From the NCBI RefSeq assembly GCF_040412425.1, contig NC_089741.1, forward strand, positions 45,346,858 through 45,410,857: a DNA stretch of 64,000 nucleotides, written 5' to 3'. Position numbers and translations under genes: made by a program. The number at the start of each line of letters is the position of its first letter. Positions within the stretch are counted from its first letter, which is position 1. Shown here one piece after another: positions 12,217 through 24,384 of the stretch. The notes under the pieces were generated by a model that did no database searches, was not told the origin of the DNA, and saw only the letters and a program-made list of their open reading frames with translations. The DNA comes from Macrobrachium rosenbergii (taxonomy: Eukaryota; Arthropoda; Malacostraca; Decapoda; Palaemonidae).

Positions 12217-12925
12217 TTCTGACCAAAAATGGCCTGTTCTTACCAGAAAGGTACCAGTTTTCATCCCAACGAAGTACCTATTCTGACCAAAAGGGCCCAA
12301 GTCTTACCAAAAAGGTCCCCGTTTTCATCCCAACGAAATACCCATTCTTACCAAAAAGGCCCTAGTCTTACCAAAAAGGTCCCAGTTTTAATCCCAACGA
12401 AGTACCCATTCTGACCAAAAAGGCCGAAGTCTTACCGTAGCAAAAAGGTCCCAGTTTTCATCGCAACGAAGTACCCATTCTGACCAAAAAGGCCCTAGTC
12501 TTACCAAAAAGGTCCCAGTTTTCATCGCAACGGAGTACCCATTCTGAACAAAAAGGCCTAGTCTTGCCAAAAAGGTCCCAGGTTGCCCCACAACGAAATT
12601 CCCATTCTGATCAAAAAGGGCCTAATCATACCAAAAAGGTCCCAGTTTTCATCGCAACGAAGTACCCATTCTGACCAAAAAGGACCTAGTTTTACCAAAA
12701 AAGTTACAGTTTTCATCCAAACGAGGTACCCATTCTGACCAAAAAGACCGTAGTCTTACCACAAAGGTCCCAGGTTATCCCACAACGAAATTCCCATTCT
12801 GACCAAAAAGGGCCTAATCTTACAAAAAACAAAGGTCTCAGTTTGCCCCACAACGAAGATCGCACTCTGACTAAAAGGGCCCCAGTCTTACCAAAAAGAT
12901 CCAGTTAAGCCCAGCAACGAAGTTC
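12217..12925 (+). repeat. 64-bp tandem array, about 11 units
   Basis: Units restart with TTCTGACCAAAAAGG at about 12218, 12281, 12343, 12408, 12477, 12540, 12604, 12668, 12731, 12795 and 12857. Each contains two half-units related through ACCAAAAAGG. A variant unit carrying CAGGTTGCCCCACAACGAAA at 12579 recurs in near-identical form at 12771, exactly 192 bp (three units) later, which suggests a trimeric higher-order repeat. Open frames across it (12229-12414, 12388-12591) are read-through. Confidence 0.93.
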
Positions 12926-15268
12926 TCAGTACAGGGGTAAAAATAAGAGAGGTTAAAAAAATAGGGGTAAAAAAAAGTGGGGATAAAAACATGACGCTAA
13001 AAACAGGGGTAGAAAACAGAGGGTAGAAAACAGAGGGTAAAAACAGGGGGTAAAAAAAAGGGGGGGTAAAAAAGGGGGGTAAGAGAACAGGTAAAAAATC
13101 AGACGGGGGGAAACAGGTAAAATTAACAATGGGTACAAAATAACGTAAGTAAAAAATAACAGGGGGTGAAAATTAACGTGGGTGAAAAATAACTGGGGGA
13201 AAAATTAACAGGGAGTAAAAATTAACAGGGGTAAAAAATAACGGAGGGTGAAAATTAACAGGGGTAAAAAATGAGAGGGAGTAAAAATTAAGAGGGGTAA
13301 AATAAAAAAAGGGAAAAATTAACAGGGGTAAAAATTAACAAGGGGTAAAAATTAACAAGGGTAAAAAATAACGGGGTTAAAATTAACAACGGGTAAAAAA
13401 TAAGAGGGGGTAAAAATAAATGGGGGAAATAACGGAGTAAAAATTAAGTCATAAAAAATAACAGGGGGTTAAGATTAACAGGGTGTAAAAATTAACAGGT
13501 GGTAAAAAAAAAATAACAGGGGTAAAAATTAACAGCGGGTAAAAAATAAATGGTGGTATAAATTAACAGCGGGTAAAAAATAATAGGGGTAAAAATAAAC
13601 AGGGATGAAAAAACAGGGGTGTAAAAATTAACAGGGGGTAAAAATAGACAGGGGGCTAAAATTAACAGGAGTAAAAAATAACAGGGGTAAAAAATTACAA
13701 GGGTTAGCAATTAACAAGGGGAGAAATTAACAAAAGGTAAAAAAAATAACAAGGTTAGCAACAACAGTGCAAAATTAACAAGGTAAAAATAATAAGGTAA
13801 AAATTAACAGGTAAAATACCAGGGGCTAAAAATAACAGGGGCTAAAAAATAACAGGGGCTAAAAATAACTAAAACTAACAGGTAAAAATAAATGGTAAAA
13901 TTAACGGGTATAAAATTAAGAGGGGTGAAATATAACAGAGGGTAAAAATTAACGGGGTAAGAAATAACATGGTAAAAATTAACAGGGGGTAAAAAATAAA
14001 AGGCGATAAAAAGTAACAGGGGTAAAAATTAACAGGGGGTAAAAATTAATCAGGGGTTAAAAATAACAAGGGTAAAAAATAACAATGTTAAAGTTAACAG
14101 GGGTAAAAAGTAACAGTGGGTAACAAATAGCAGGGGGTAAAAATTAACAGGGGGTTAAAATTAACAGGAAGTAAAAATTAACAAGGGGTAGAAATTAATA
14201 GCGCTACTAAATAACGGGTAAAAATAACATGGGGTAAAAATTAACAGGGGTAAAAATTAACGGGGGTAAAAATTAACAGGGAAAAATAATAAGGGCAGAA
14301 AATAGCAAGGAGCAAAAATAACAGGTAAAAATAACAGGGGGAAATTAACAGGGTGTAAAAAATAACGGGGTAAATACAACAGGGGGTAAAAATTAACAGG
14401 GGTTAAAAAATAACAGAGGGTAAAAATTAACAGGGGTAAAAATAACACAGGGAAAAATTAACAGGGAGTAAAAAATAACAGGTGGTAAAAATTAATAGGG
14501 GTAAAAAATAACGGGTAAAAATTAAGAGGTGGAAAAAATAACGGGTAAAAATTGACACGGGCTGAAATTAACATCGGTAAAAATAAGAGGGGGTAAAAAT
14601 TAACAGGGATGAAAAATAACAGGGGTAAAAGTAACAGCGTATAAATCAACAGGGGTAAAAAATAACAGGGAGTAAAAATTAACAGGCGATAAAACATAAT
14701 AGGATAAAAATTAACGAGGGGTAAAAAATAATGGGGTAAAAATTAACAGGGCATAAAAAATAACAGGGTAAAAATTAACAGGGGGTAAACAATACTAGGG
14801 GAAAATTAACAGGGGTAAAAAATAACAGGGATTAAAAATTAACAAAGGGAAAAATAACAGGGGGTAAAAAATAACAAGTGGTAAAATTATCAGGGGTAAC
14901 AATTACCATAAGGTAAAAATTAACGGGGTAAAAACAACGGGGTAAATATCAAAATATGGTAAAAAAAAATAACAGGGGTTAAAAATTAACAGGGGGTAAA
15001 AATAAGAGGGGGTAAAAATTAACAGGGGATAAAAATACCGGGGTGATAATTACTGGGTAAAAATGGCTGGGTAAAAATTAAAAGAGGGTCAATAACATGG
15101 GGTAAAAATTAACTAAGGGAAAATAACTGGGGCAAAATTAGTAGGGGTAAAATAATAAGGGAAAAATTAACAGGGATAAAAATAACAAGGAGAAAAATGA
15201 ACAGTGGGTAAAAAATATCAGGGGGTAAAAAATAACAGGGGGTGAAAAATAACATGGGTAAAAAATAA

Positions 15269-15402
15269 CAAGGGGTAAAAAATAAAAAGGGGTAACAATT
15301 AACAGGGGGTAAAAATTACCAGGGGTAAAAAATAACAGGAGGTAAAAATTAACAGGGATAAAAATAACAGGGGGTAAAAATTAAGAGGGTAAAAATACTA
15401 GG
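15269..15402 (+). repeat. Duplicated block within 17-bp satellite, copy A
   Basis: A block of about 134 bp with rare variants (AATAAAAAGGGGTAACAATT, TTACCAGGGGT, ACAGGAGGT, TTAAGAGGGT) recurs in the same order at 16739-16872 with only one-base changes. This marks a recent segmental duplication inside an otherwise diverged array. Confidence 0.88.
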
Positions 15403-16738
15403 GGTAAAATTAACAGGTAGAAAATAAGGTAAAAACAACAGGGGTAAAAATTAACAGGGGTAAAACATGGGTAAAAATTAACGGGTACAAACAAGGGGGT
15501 AAAACAACAGGGGGTAAAAATTAACAGGTGGTAAAAAATAATAGGGGTTAAAAATAAACGGGGTAAAAAATAACAAGGGTAAAAAATTAACAGGGGGTAA
15601 AAAATTAACAAAGGGTAAAAATTAACAGGGGTAAAAAATAACATGGGGTAAAAAATAAAAGATGATAAGAAGTAACTGGGTAAAAATTAACAGGGTTAAA
15701 AATTAACATGGGGTAAAAAATAGCAGGGGTAAAAATTAACAGGGAGTAAAAATTAACAGGGGGTTTAAAATAACAGGGAGTAAAACTTAACAGGATAAAA
15801 ATGACGTGGTTAAAATTTAACAGGTGTAACAAGCAAAAACAGGGTAAAAACACAATAAGGTAAAAATAACAGGGGTAAAACAACAGGGTGGTAAAATTAC
15901 AGGAAAAAAAACAGGATTAAAATTAACAGGGGCCAAAATAACAAGTGGGGTAAAAATTAACAGGTGGTAAAAACAATAGGGGTTAAAAATAAACGGGTAA
16001 AAAATTAACATGGGGAAAACAACAGGGGGTAAAAATTAACGGGGTAAAAATTAACAGGGGGTAAAAATTAACATGGGGAAAACAACAGGGGGTAAAAATT
16101 AACGGGGTAAAAAATAGCCAGGTAAAATTAACAAAGGGAAAAAATAACAGGTTGTAAAAATTAACAGTTGGGTAAAATATATTTGGGGTGCTAACAAAGA
16201 GTAAAAAATAACAGGGGGTAAAAATAATGGGTAAAATTAACAGGGAGTAAAAATTAACAGGGTTAAAAATAACAGTGGTAAAAAATAAGAGGGTATAAAT
16301 TAACAAGGGGTAAAAAAATAACAGGGGGTAAAAACTAACGGGTAGAAAATAACTGGGGTAAAAATAAAAGGGGGTAAAAATTAACAAGGGTAAAAATAAC
16401 AGGTTAAAAAATTAACAGGGGTACAAATAAGAGGGGGGTATAATTTACAGGAGAAAAATTAGGTAAAAATTAACAGGGTAAAAATTAATTAAGGTAAAAT
16501 TACCAAAAAAATAGCAGGATAAAAATTAAGAGGGGTAAAAAATAAAAGGCGATAAAAAGTAGCAGGGGGTAAAAATTAACAGGGGTAATAAATAACATGG
16601 GGTAAAAATTAACAGGGAGTAAAAATTAACAGGGGTTAAAAATAACAGGGGATAAAAATTAACGAGTAAAAAATAACAGGGGGTAAAAATTAACAGGGCG
16701 TAAAAAATAACGGGTAAAAAAACCGGGTGCAAAAATTA

Positions 16739-16872
16739 ACAAGGGGTAAAAAATAAAAAGGGGTAACAATTAACAGGGGGGTAAAAATTACCAGGGGTAA
16801 AAAATAACAGGAGGTAAAAATTAACAGGGATAAAAATAACAGGGGGTAAAAATTAAGAGGGTAAAAAATACC
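16739..16872 (+). repeat. Duplicated block within 17-bp satellite, copy B
   Basis: Partner of 15269-15402, 1,470 bp away in the same orientation, with the same series of private unit variants. Confidence 0.88.
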
Positions 16873-17249
16873 AGGGGGTAAAAATTGACAGCGGGTAAAA
16901 AAATTACAGGGGTAAATTAACAGGGGGTAGAAAATAACAGGGGGTAAAAATTAACACGGGAAAAATAACAAGGGCTAAAAATTAACAGGGGGCAAAAAAC
17001 AGCCGGGTAAAAATTAACAGGGGTAAAAAATAACAGGGGTAAGAGTTAATAAAGGGTAAAAAATAACAGGGGTAAAAATTAGCAAAGGGTAAAAAATAAC
17101 AGGTTGTAAAAATTAACAAAGGGTACAATATAACAGGGGTAAAAATAACAAAGGGTAAAAAATAACGGGGGTAAAAATAACAGGGGGTAAAATTTACAGA
17201 GGGGTAAAATTTAACAGGGGTAAAAAATAACAGGCGGTAAAAAATAACA

Positions 17250-17493
17250 TTCGTCAATTGTCAGTTTCAGACAACATCACCAGATTTAATAACTATGTTC
17301 ACTAGTTTCAAATTCATCTTCTCGAATTGGAAAGGCTTCTTTGAAAGTTCTGCGCTCAGGTTCCAGAGTACTGGCTGGAAACCCTGATTCAAAACACATA
17401 GGGAGGTAACAGCCAAATATCAGGTACTCTTATCATTTCAAAGTGATCTTAAGTACTGTAAACATTTGTAACAGATGAAATATTTATCTTCCG

Positions 17494-17496
<3 letters not shown>
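17250..17496. other. Intergenic, no gene seen
   Basis: Unique sequence right of the satellite. No feature could be supported. Confidence 0.5.

Positions 17497-17572
<76 letters not shown>
17497..17572 (+). repeat. (GA)38 microsatellite
   Basis: Pure GA run of about 76 bases. Confidence 0.97.
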
Positions 17573-17575
<3 letters not shown>

Positions 17576-19259
17576 ATGTCAGCTTAGCAGTTGTATTTTT
17601 TGAAATGAGAAAGACTTTATCCAGAAGTTGCACCCTGAGAAAAATAAATACAAAAGAATAAAGGAAAATGGAAAGAGTTTTCGTTTCTTTTGAAGTCAGA
17701 GTTTTCTGCAGTTTATCACAAACCGCTCATGACGGAATATTTTTCATAAACTGAGGGTACTTTTAACTGTAAAAGATGTGTTGTTAATACTTACAGTATT
17801 AAGAAAAAGAGGAAATAAGAGAGAATAAGTAAGAAACAAACTCTCCTTTTCAAAGATATCTGGGCAAATAAATTCAATCCTAGTGCGGTCTGCATCCAAG
17901 GAGAAAAGTTATGTGAAAAGTTTAGGGAATTTGTGTTTTTGATTCAGCATTACAACTTTGTATGGATTGCTTGTGACAGGTGGGAGTTTCACTGGAAAGT
18001 TTTTACCAAACATTGTTAAAAGCAGTGACTTCAATTTAGTTATTTGAAAATTCCCGAAACTGGTTTTTTAAAACAAGCGGTAGGTGTAAAAAGATTTTGT
18101 AAGAGCATTTTCTTTATAATATAATTGGCTCTTCCTAAATTTGGTGTCCATTCAATATCTGAATTGTTTATTTCTGCTTAGCGATGGAATTACTGACGTA
18201 TTAAACATGTCACCTTTGTAGATAATTTAATTTTTTTTATTTGCTTAATCTAAAATATCGACAAACTGAAACGAAACTAAACGTTCTTTAAAAGCTGAAC
18301 ATGATAATTCTTTTGGTTAGTTAGGTTTACAAGCAATAATAGAATAACATAAAAAAAATATTTTTAACATGGAATCATTCGTTACTGTTAACGTGCTATG
18401 TTTCTATCGAAAACGGAAAATAAAGCTAGCCTCCTAATTTCTTCTTGAACTTCTATGCATTCTCTTTGCACACTGCACATAAATGCGTAATTTATAAATC
18501 CATTTATAAAATAAGAAAATAAAACAACATAGGAACCATACAATAACTTCCAGAAACATTTAAAACAACCTGACTTCCCACAGAAAGTTCAGAAATGACT
18601 CGTAGATTACCAAAGTTAATTTAAAGGAATTCTCTCCGTGGGTGAAAAGGAAAAATTCAATTGCCCATCACCAGCAGAGTGAAGAGATTTAACGATATGT
18701 AAAGAGGTTACACATCTTTCTTTATCTTTCAGTTTTTGGCAGAATTCCCTCGTGGCAAACATCCAACTCTGAATTCGGCTTCCCTTTGAACTTGCGCCTG
18801 GGAAAGAGCCATCTCTCCCAATGCCGCGGGAACTTTGGATAAAGGTAGAAAAGGGAAGAAAATATTGAAGATTATTCGTGCTTTCTCTTACTTCAGTTTT
18901 CGTTATTTGGGTTTCGCTTTGTTCTCCTTCGTGGTTTTCACTTAGTGTGAAAGAACAGAAACCAAGTAATAATGGTTTCGAACCAATGAGGTTCAATGTT
19001 TCCTCTTTTGAATGTTGGTTTTTATAGCTTCTTTGCTTGTGAGATCAAGCCAGACTGGAAATGCAAATTATCATTTTGATATTTTTATTCGAATATCGGT
19101 TTCATATTGACGAAAACCTTTCCCTAAAACTTAACAATTACCCAGTTCACAGACTGAAGCTGGAACTATTGCTATCATTTATGTTTGTGAATATCATTTG
19201 ACATTGCTATACTGGAAAATACGAATATATACACACGTGTATATGTACATGTATGTATA
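17573..19259. other. AT-rich intergenic; one unassigned frame
   Basis: Mostly unique AT-rich DNA. A minus-strand open frame at 18616-18996 (126 codons) is one of the longest outside simple repeats. It lacks an ATG at its start (it opens at TTG), has no recognisable domain and no clear splice sites, so I leave it as a possible chance frame. Confidence 0.4.
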
Positions 19260-19261
19260 TA

Positions 19262-19314
<53 letters not shown>
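19260..19314. repeat. (TA)n microsatellite
   Basis: TA run of about 50 bases flanked by alternating ACACGTGTATATGTACATG. Confidence 0.95.
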
Positions 19315-19318
<4 letters not shown>

Positions 19319-20914
19319 TATAAATATAAGAAAAGGTAAAATTAGGTCGTGATCCTGGAGAAAGCGACAGACACGTGTCTCATAAGATGAAGTTTTGGAG
19401 AAAGCAGAGACTTCAAATATTTTTATAACAAATGTATTGAATGAAGTGCTGCAAGATGGTAAACATGCACGAAATAAGCTAAATTACGAATCTATCGACA
19501 CGAACGCATACAGGCGTCTGTATGCAAATCTGTTATATCAGCACGATTTTTATATTTTATCGAAGCATTCCATCTGAAACTTCCTCCGTTCCATGAACTC
19601 ACAAGGAACACTAATCCTAAAGATGCGAACGCAATATTCTGCACGATAAGAATTGGAACCGGCTCCTCCTCACTGAAGCAAACGACGCTATCAAGAGTAT
19701 CGCAGTCATAATGTAGGTCTCCGAAGGCGTGGGAATATGAGAGGCAATTAAGTCTGAATTATGACAGGGAGACAACAAGCAACCTAAACAAAACGATTCG
19801 AAGATAAACAAAAGAGATAACAGTTACGTTCGGTTCAATGCTGCGTGTCGTCTGGACAATGGCTTTGCTTCTCGCCACATTTTAACCGATTAATCTCGAA
19901 AGGCTGGCGCGTTTCATTCTACTTTGGAGATGCCGGTTTATGCCTGTCTGTTTCAGTGTATTCGTGAGTGAGAGCACAAAAGGCATTAACGTCTACATAT
20001 TACCGTGATGATATTGGCAAGACAAAACTAGACAGATGTGGTAATTGTAAGAGATGACCCTGATGAAATGTGCAGAAACTGAGACTTGTCATTTTTGTGT
20101 TTCAGGGAGGGGGGAAAATAATAAATAAGCTTGCTTAAAAGGTATAATTCTGAATTTCCTTTTCCTTCGCTTTATCATTTTTAGTGTCACAATTAATACT
20201 AGAAATGGTGTCTTCAAAAACACCATCACTTCAAAGTGAAAATTCTGTAACAGAGAAATTGCCCTCTGGGAAGAAGGAGGAAAGAACACTTCAACATCTG
20301 ATTCAAATAAAACTCGTAACTCGTTTCACATGAATAATAACAATTCTGAAAGAGTATGGACGCAGAGCATGTACATTCGGCAAGCGAAAGTGGAAGATAC
20401 AGTTTTCATTAGATTTCGTTCATTGAATTTAATTTTTCGTACAGAAACACATAACTTTGGTAAATTTACTCTAGAATATGAAAATATAAATGCAAATTAT
20501 ATCATATATGTTAAATCTGCAAAACAAAAACGTTTCAGATACTTAAAAAAACACTCATGCATGTCCGAAGTAATCAGAATTTCAGATGACTTCGTTCAGA
20601 GATCTAAAAGATAGTGTATGGATATCTCGGTGTAGAACTGTTTCTATCAGAACAGCAATATTTACTGTTTCCTTCATGAATGAACAGGTTTATTATTGCA
20701 TCATCATACAAGGTAATGATAATTTCTTTAATTTTACACATTCATATTTGTATTTCACGTGTTTAAAGGTCGCTGGAATTAATGGCAGTAAATGTTTGAC
20801 AGCTAGGCTGACTCAAACGATTTAAATCCGCAAGAGCTGTTCTATGATGCGGTATCGCCAGGTGTTCGGCGGGAAAACGGGTAACTGATGTTTCTTGACG
20901 TTGCCAGGTTTCTA
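19315..20914. other. AT-rich intergenic; small unassigned frame at 20330-20614
   Basis: The + strand frame at 20330-20614 has a true ATG and 94 codons rich in Asn, Ile and Lys, as expected of chance AT-rich DNA. It has no signal peptide, domain or splice context. The rest shows nothing. Confidence 0.4.
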
Positions 20915-21037
20915 ACTCTCTCTCTCTCTCCATTCCATTAAAACATACTATACAAATATATACAGTATCGCTCAATCACTAAAAGGAAAAAAAAATATGA
21001 AATGAGTAGCTCAGGCCCAGGCTTACACAACAGCAAT

Positions 21038-21075
<38 letters not shown>

Positions 21076-21293
21076 GCTAAAACATACTATACAAATATAG
21101 TATCGCTCAATCACTAAAAGGAAAAATAATGAAATGAGTAGCCTCACATGTAGGCCTAGGGCCACAACAGCAACCTCTCTTCTCTCTCTCTCTCTCCATT
21201 GCTAAAACATACTATACAAATATAGTATCGCTCAACCTCTAAAAGAAAAATATAATGAAATGGGTAGCACATACAGGCTAGGCTTACAACAGC

Positions 21294-21336
<43 letters not shown>
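20915..21336 (+). repeat. Compound tandem array: (CT)n alternating with a 105-bp unit, 3 units
   Basis: Units begin near 20931, 21071 and 21196 with CCATTGCTAAAACATACTAT-like sequence and end AACAGCAA/AGC before the next (CT)n block. CT blocks lie at 20915-20930, 21041-21070, 21174-21195 and 21296-21336. Each unit contains an imperfect palindrome ATACTATACAAATATAGTAT. Minus-strand Glu-Arg frames are artefacts. Confidence 0.93.
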
Positions 21337-21341
<5 letters not shown>

Positions 21342-21803
21342 AACACTGCATTCTCGTTCCCTTTATTGTTCTGCCGTTGACATTGCTCAAATTTAACTCG
21401 ATTTCATTATAGCTCATTGCTCGATTATGCAAGCATTCCGTGCGTTATTGTGGTTCAGCAAATTCATTTGTGCAAGGTTAACTTGGTAGGTTACGTCGAA
21501 AAATGTTTATTTTGCTCAGAACTGTCGCTGCAAATTACAACTTGGAATGAATACTGTAAAGCTTACTACGCATTCAAGCATCAATGAATTCAGAACCGTA
21601 GAATGTGATTGAAAGTAATAGGATTAGGAGGTCAGGCAAAACAAACACAATAAGATTGAAGCTCCTCCTTTCTAAAGTTGCCAGATGTCTCATTATTGAG
21701 CAAATGTCCGAAGATTTAAAAAACTGTATCCCTACCTTCTCACTGAGTGTACATACATACAAATTTATGTAATAAAACGGGCTATATAAATGCCTTATCT
21801 GCT

Positions 21804-21846
<43 letters not shown>

Positions 21847-23383
21847 TTAATCATAAGCCTTGCAAGTGCAAAATCCCAGACTCTAGTCAGAGACGGGGTC
21901 CACAGCTTGGATGAAAACATTTGATATTAGCATTCTAATCTAGGACACTGCCCCCCCTCTAGCAATTGACATGTGTGCTGTCCAGCAGTCTTTCATCAAC
22001 CTCTAAGAAATGCCTGTGCAATTTACTGCCGACCATAAGCTCATCTCATATTACTAATCGGTTTCAGTAGCCATATTTCTAAGACCATCTTTGGAGGAAG
22101 CAGATGATGATAACGTATCTCAAATCCTAGATACTAATTTTTCAATGTCTTTTTAAATGAAATCATCTCTTTATTTCTGTCGTTGGATAAACTTGAATAT
22201 AAAGTTAAGGAGATAGTTTACATTTTAATTTTTTCGCTGAACATATACTTCAGGATTATATTGTATTGTAACCAATTAAAATTACGCATGAGAATGTAAA
22301 GTCATTCTCAGAATAACGGTCAGTTTAATATCAAAGTAAAAAAAAAAATACCAGAAAGAAAGACTGTAACGTAAAGAAGAATTAGGCTACCTGCTTCTAC
22401 GGCCAACTGAGTAGGAATTCTCTTCTTAACAACACCTTATATATGTATAGACTTCTCTTATCTGTTTATGTTCTTTCGACTTATTCATTACTTTATATCT
22501 CATTTCTTAGTTCTCTTTTTTCTCATATGGGCCTTCAATTTCTTGGAAGATGCTTAGCTGGTTAATGGAACATATAACACGTTTCCTCTGGATATGTAAT
22601 TATGTTGTATAATAAGAATAAATAATAATAATTATGCCACATTTTTAAACACAATGTGTATCCAGTTAATTTCCGATTTGCAACAAACTCACCTAGGTGA
22701 ACTCATCTCTCAATGACCGTGTTAGTGCTTCGTGATATTTCTCTGGGAACAACCTGCGTATCTTTAGTTTTCATGCTGATATTACTGAAGTTCGTATAAT
22801 TTTTAAAGCGACATAAATTTAACCTGTCACAGTATGTTCGATAAAAGCAAAAATAAAAGGTAAAAATGACGAGCTGAAGTTAGCCAAACAAAAAATTTCT
22901 ATATTTTACATTGAAAAATATTCCTAAAAATAAAACTATTAGAGAGATAAAAGTTTTGAATACATTCTACAAAATTAGAACAAATAGCCTTGTGAACAGT
23001 ATGTCGTTTAATGACATTCATGGCACCTGCTGAGCTATGAACAAATTTTTTAGGATTCTCTTTTGGTAACTTGCTTATTACAATGGTTCTTGCCTACTAT
23101 AGTATTTATTTGATTATAGAATGGATGTTAAGTGTTCTTGCTAGAATACTCGGTTTGCTGTCAATAAAGAACAGAAGAGTTATAATTTACTGCAGCACGT
23201 TTAAGAAGAGCAAATAACAGAAATAGAAGCTCAAACCAAGGGGCTGATATTAGCACAAATAAAACAATTTCTTTGCTCTGAAATTCTTCATGAAAAGTGA
23301 ATATATCTAATGAAAAAATTGTTGATAAACTGTCTTTCCAATGATAGTTCATTACTTTTTATGCCAGCAGCTGTGCACCAAAG
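21337..23383. other. AT-rich intergenic with one short (CT)n
   Basis: A CT run lies at 21810-21841. The remaining 2 kb is unique and AT-rich with only short frames. No gene could be supported. Confidence 0.5.
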
Positions 23384-23738
23384 CATACTACCACAACTTT
23401 TGACAGTACAGTACACTATATGCATTTATTAAAAATCGGTCTTAATTACTAATGTCAATTTCATACCTACTTTTTTCAGAACTCAGTATTTAACTTTAAT
23501 CAGCAATGGACATATTGCGCACGATGTACTTTATAATTATAAGCATGATGCAATTCCCAGTTATATATAGAGTTTTATATTTTCGCCATTTTCAACAGCA
23601 TAGATACAGTACTCTAGTAATATAGAATATTTTAAAGCTGGAACATTCTAGTAAATTCGCACATTCAGTATTAACAATAATTATTATATGAAATAACAGC
23701 AAAGATGAAACTCAAGTATTCACAATGCGTATATGAGT

Positions 23739-23815
<77 letters not shown>

Positions 23816-23870
23816 ATATATATGTATATATAAATATATATACATACATGTATATATATATATAATATAT

Positions 23871-23965
<95 letters not shown>

Positions 23966-24300
23966 ACTCATATACGCATTGTGAATACTTGAGTTCATCT
24001 TCTGTTGTTATTTCATGTAATAAATTATTGTTAATATTGAATGTGCCAATTCACTAGAATGTCCCAGCTTTAAAATATTCTATATTACTAGAGCACTGTA
24101 TCTATGCTGTAAAACTCTATATAACTGGGAATTGCATCATGCTTATAATTATAAAGTACATCGTGCGCAATATGTCCATTGCTGATTAAAGTTAAATACT
24201 GAGTTCTGAAAAATGAAGGTAAGAAATTGACATTAGTAATTGAGACCGATTTTTAATAAATGTACATAGTGTACTGTACTGTCAAGAGTTGTGGAGTATA
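23384..24300. repeat. 0.9-kb palindrome with (TA)n centre
   Basis: The left arm at about 23384-23742 and right arm at about 23962-24300 are reverse complements along their entire length of about 340-360 bp. Examples are TGATGCAATTCCCAGTTATA and its complement, and TACAGTACACTATATGCATT against its partner with a few changes. Identity is about 90% by eye, with small indels. The core is 220 bp of interrupted TA. No coding frame is present. It could be a foldback element, or an inverted duplication resolved at the TA tract. Confidence 0.9.
23742..23961. repeat. (TA)n core of the palindrome
   Basis: TA dinucleotide run with a few phase breaks around 23811-23885 (ATTTTATA, TACATACATG, TAATATA). 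Confidence 0.97.
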
Positions 24301-24307
24301 GAGAGAA

Positions 24308-24309
<2 letters not shown>

Positions 24310-24374
<65 letters not shown>
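24310..24374. repeat. (TA)n microsatellite at palindrome edge
   Basis: Pure TA run of 65 bases starting about 10 bases beyond the right arm of the palindrome, followed by (CA)n and CATA repeats. Confidence 0.96.

Positions 24375-24384
<10 letters not shown>

Larger units (their letters stand above)
12926..17249 (+). repeat. Satellite of a 17-bp unit, about 4.3 kb
   Basis: The core unit is AAAAATTAACAGGGGGT, often alternating with AAAAAATAACAGGGGGT, so the working period is about 34 bp. It spans roughly 250 units. Units vary from 14 to 19 bp through G-run and A-run length changes. The + strand is G/A/T-rich with about one C per unit. The left edge (12926-13130) lacks the ATTAAC block and is more degenerate. 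The right edge stops abruptly near 17249. Minus-strand frames repeating LLIFTPCYFLP are artefacts. It is not the arthropod telomere repeat TTAGG. Confidence 0.95.

Noticed and set aside
12926..17249. Telomeric or interstitial telomere repeat
   Set aside because: The unit does not contain TTAGG arrays and the period is 17 bp, not 5 or 6.
13492..17257. Series of minus-strand frames rich in Phe, Leu, Pro, Tyr and Cys (LLIFTPCYFLP repeats) resembling a repetitive membrane or silk-like protein
   Set aside because: They are the 17-bp satellite read in reverse. Frames break and restart in all phases with unit-length changes, which a coding repeat would not tolerate.
18616..18996. Minus-strand frame of 126 codons with balanced composition
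   Set aside because: No ATG at its start, no recognisable family and no convincing acceptor or donor at its edges. Kept only as a note in the intergenic entry.
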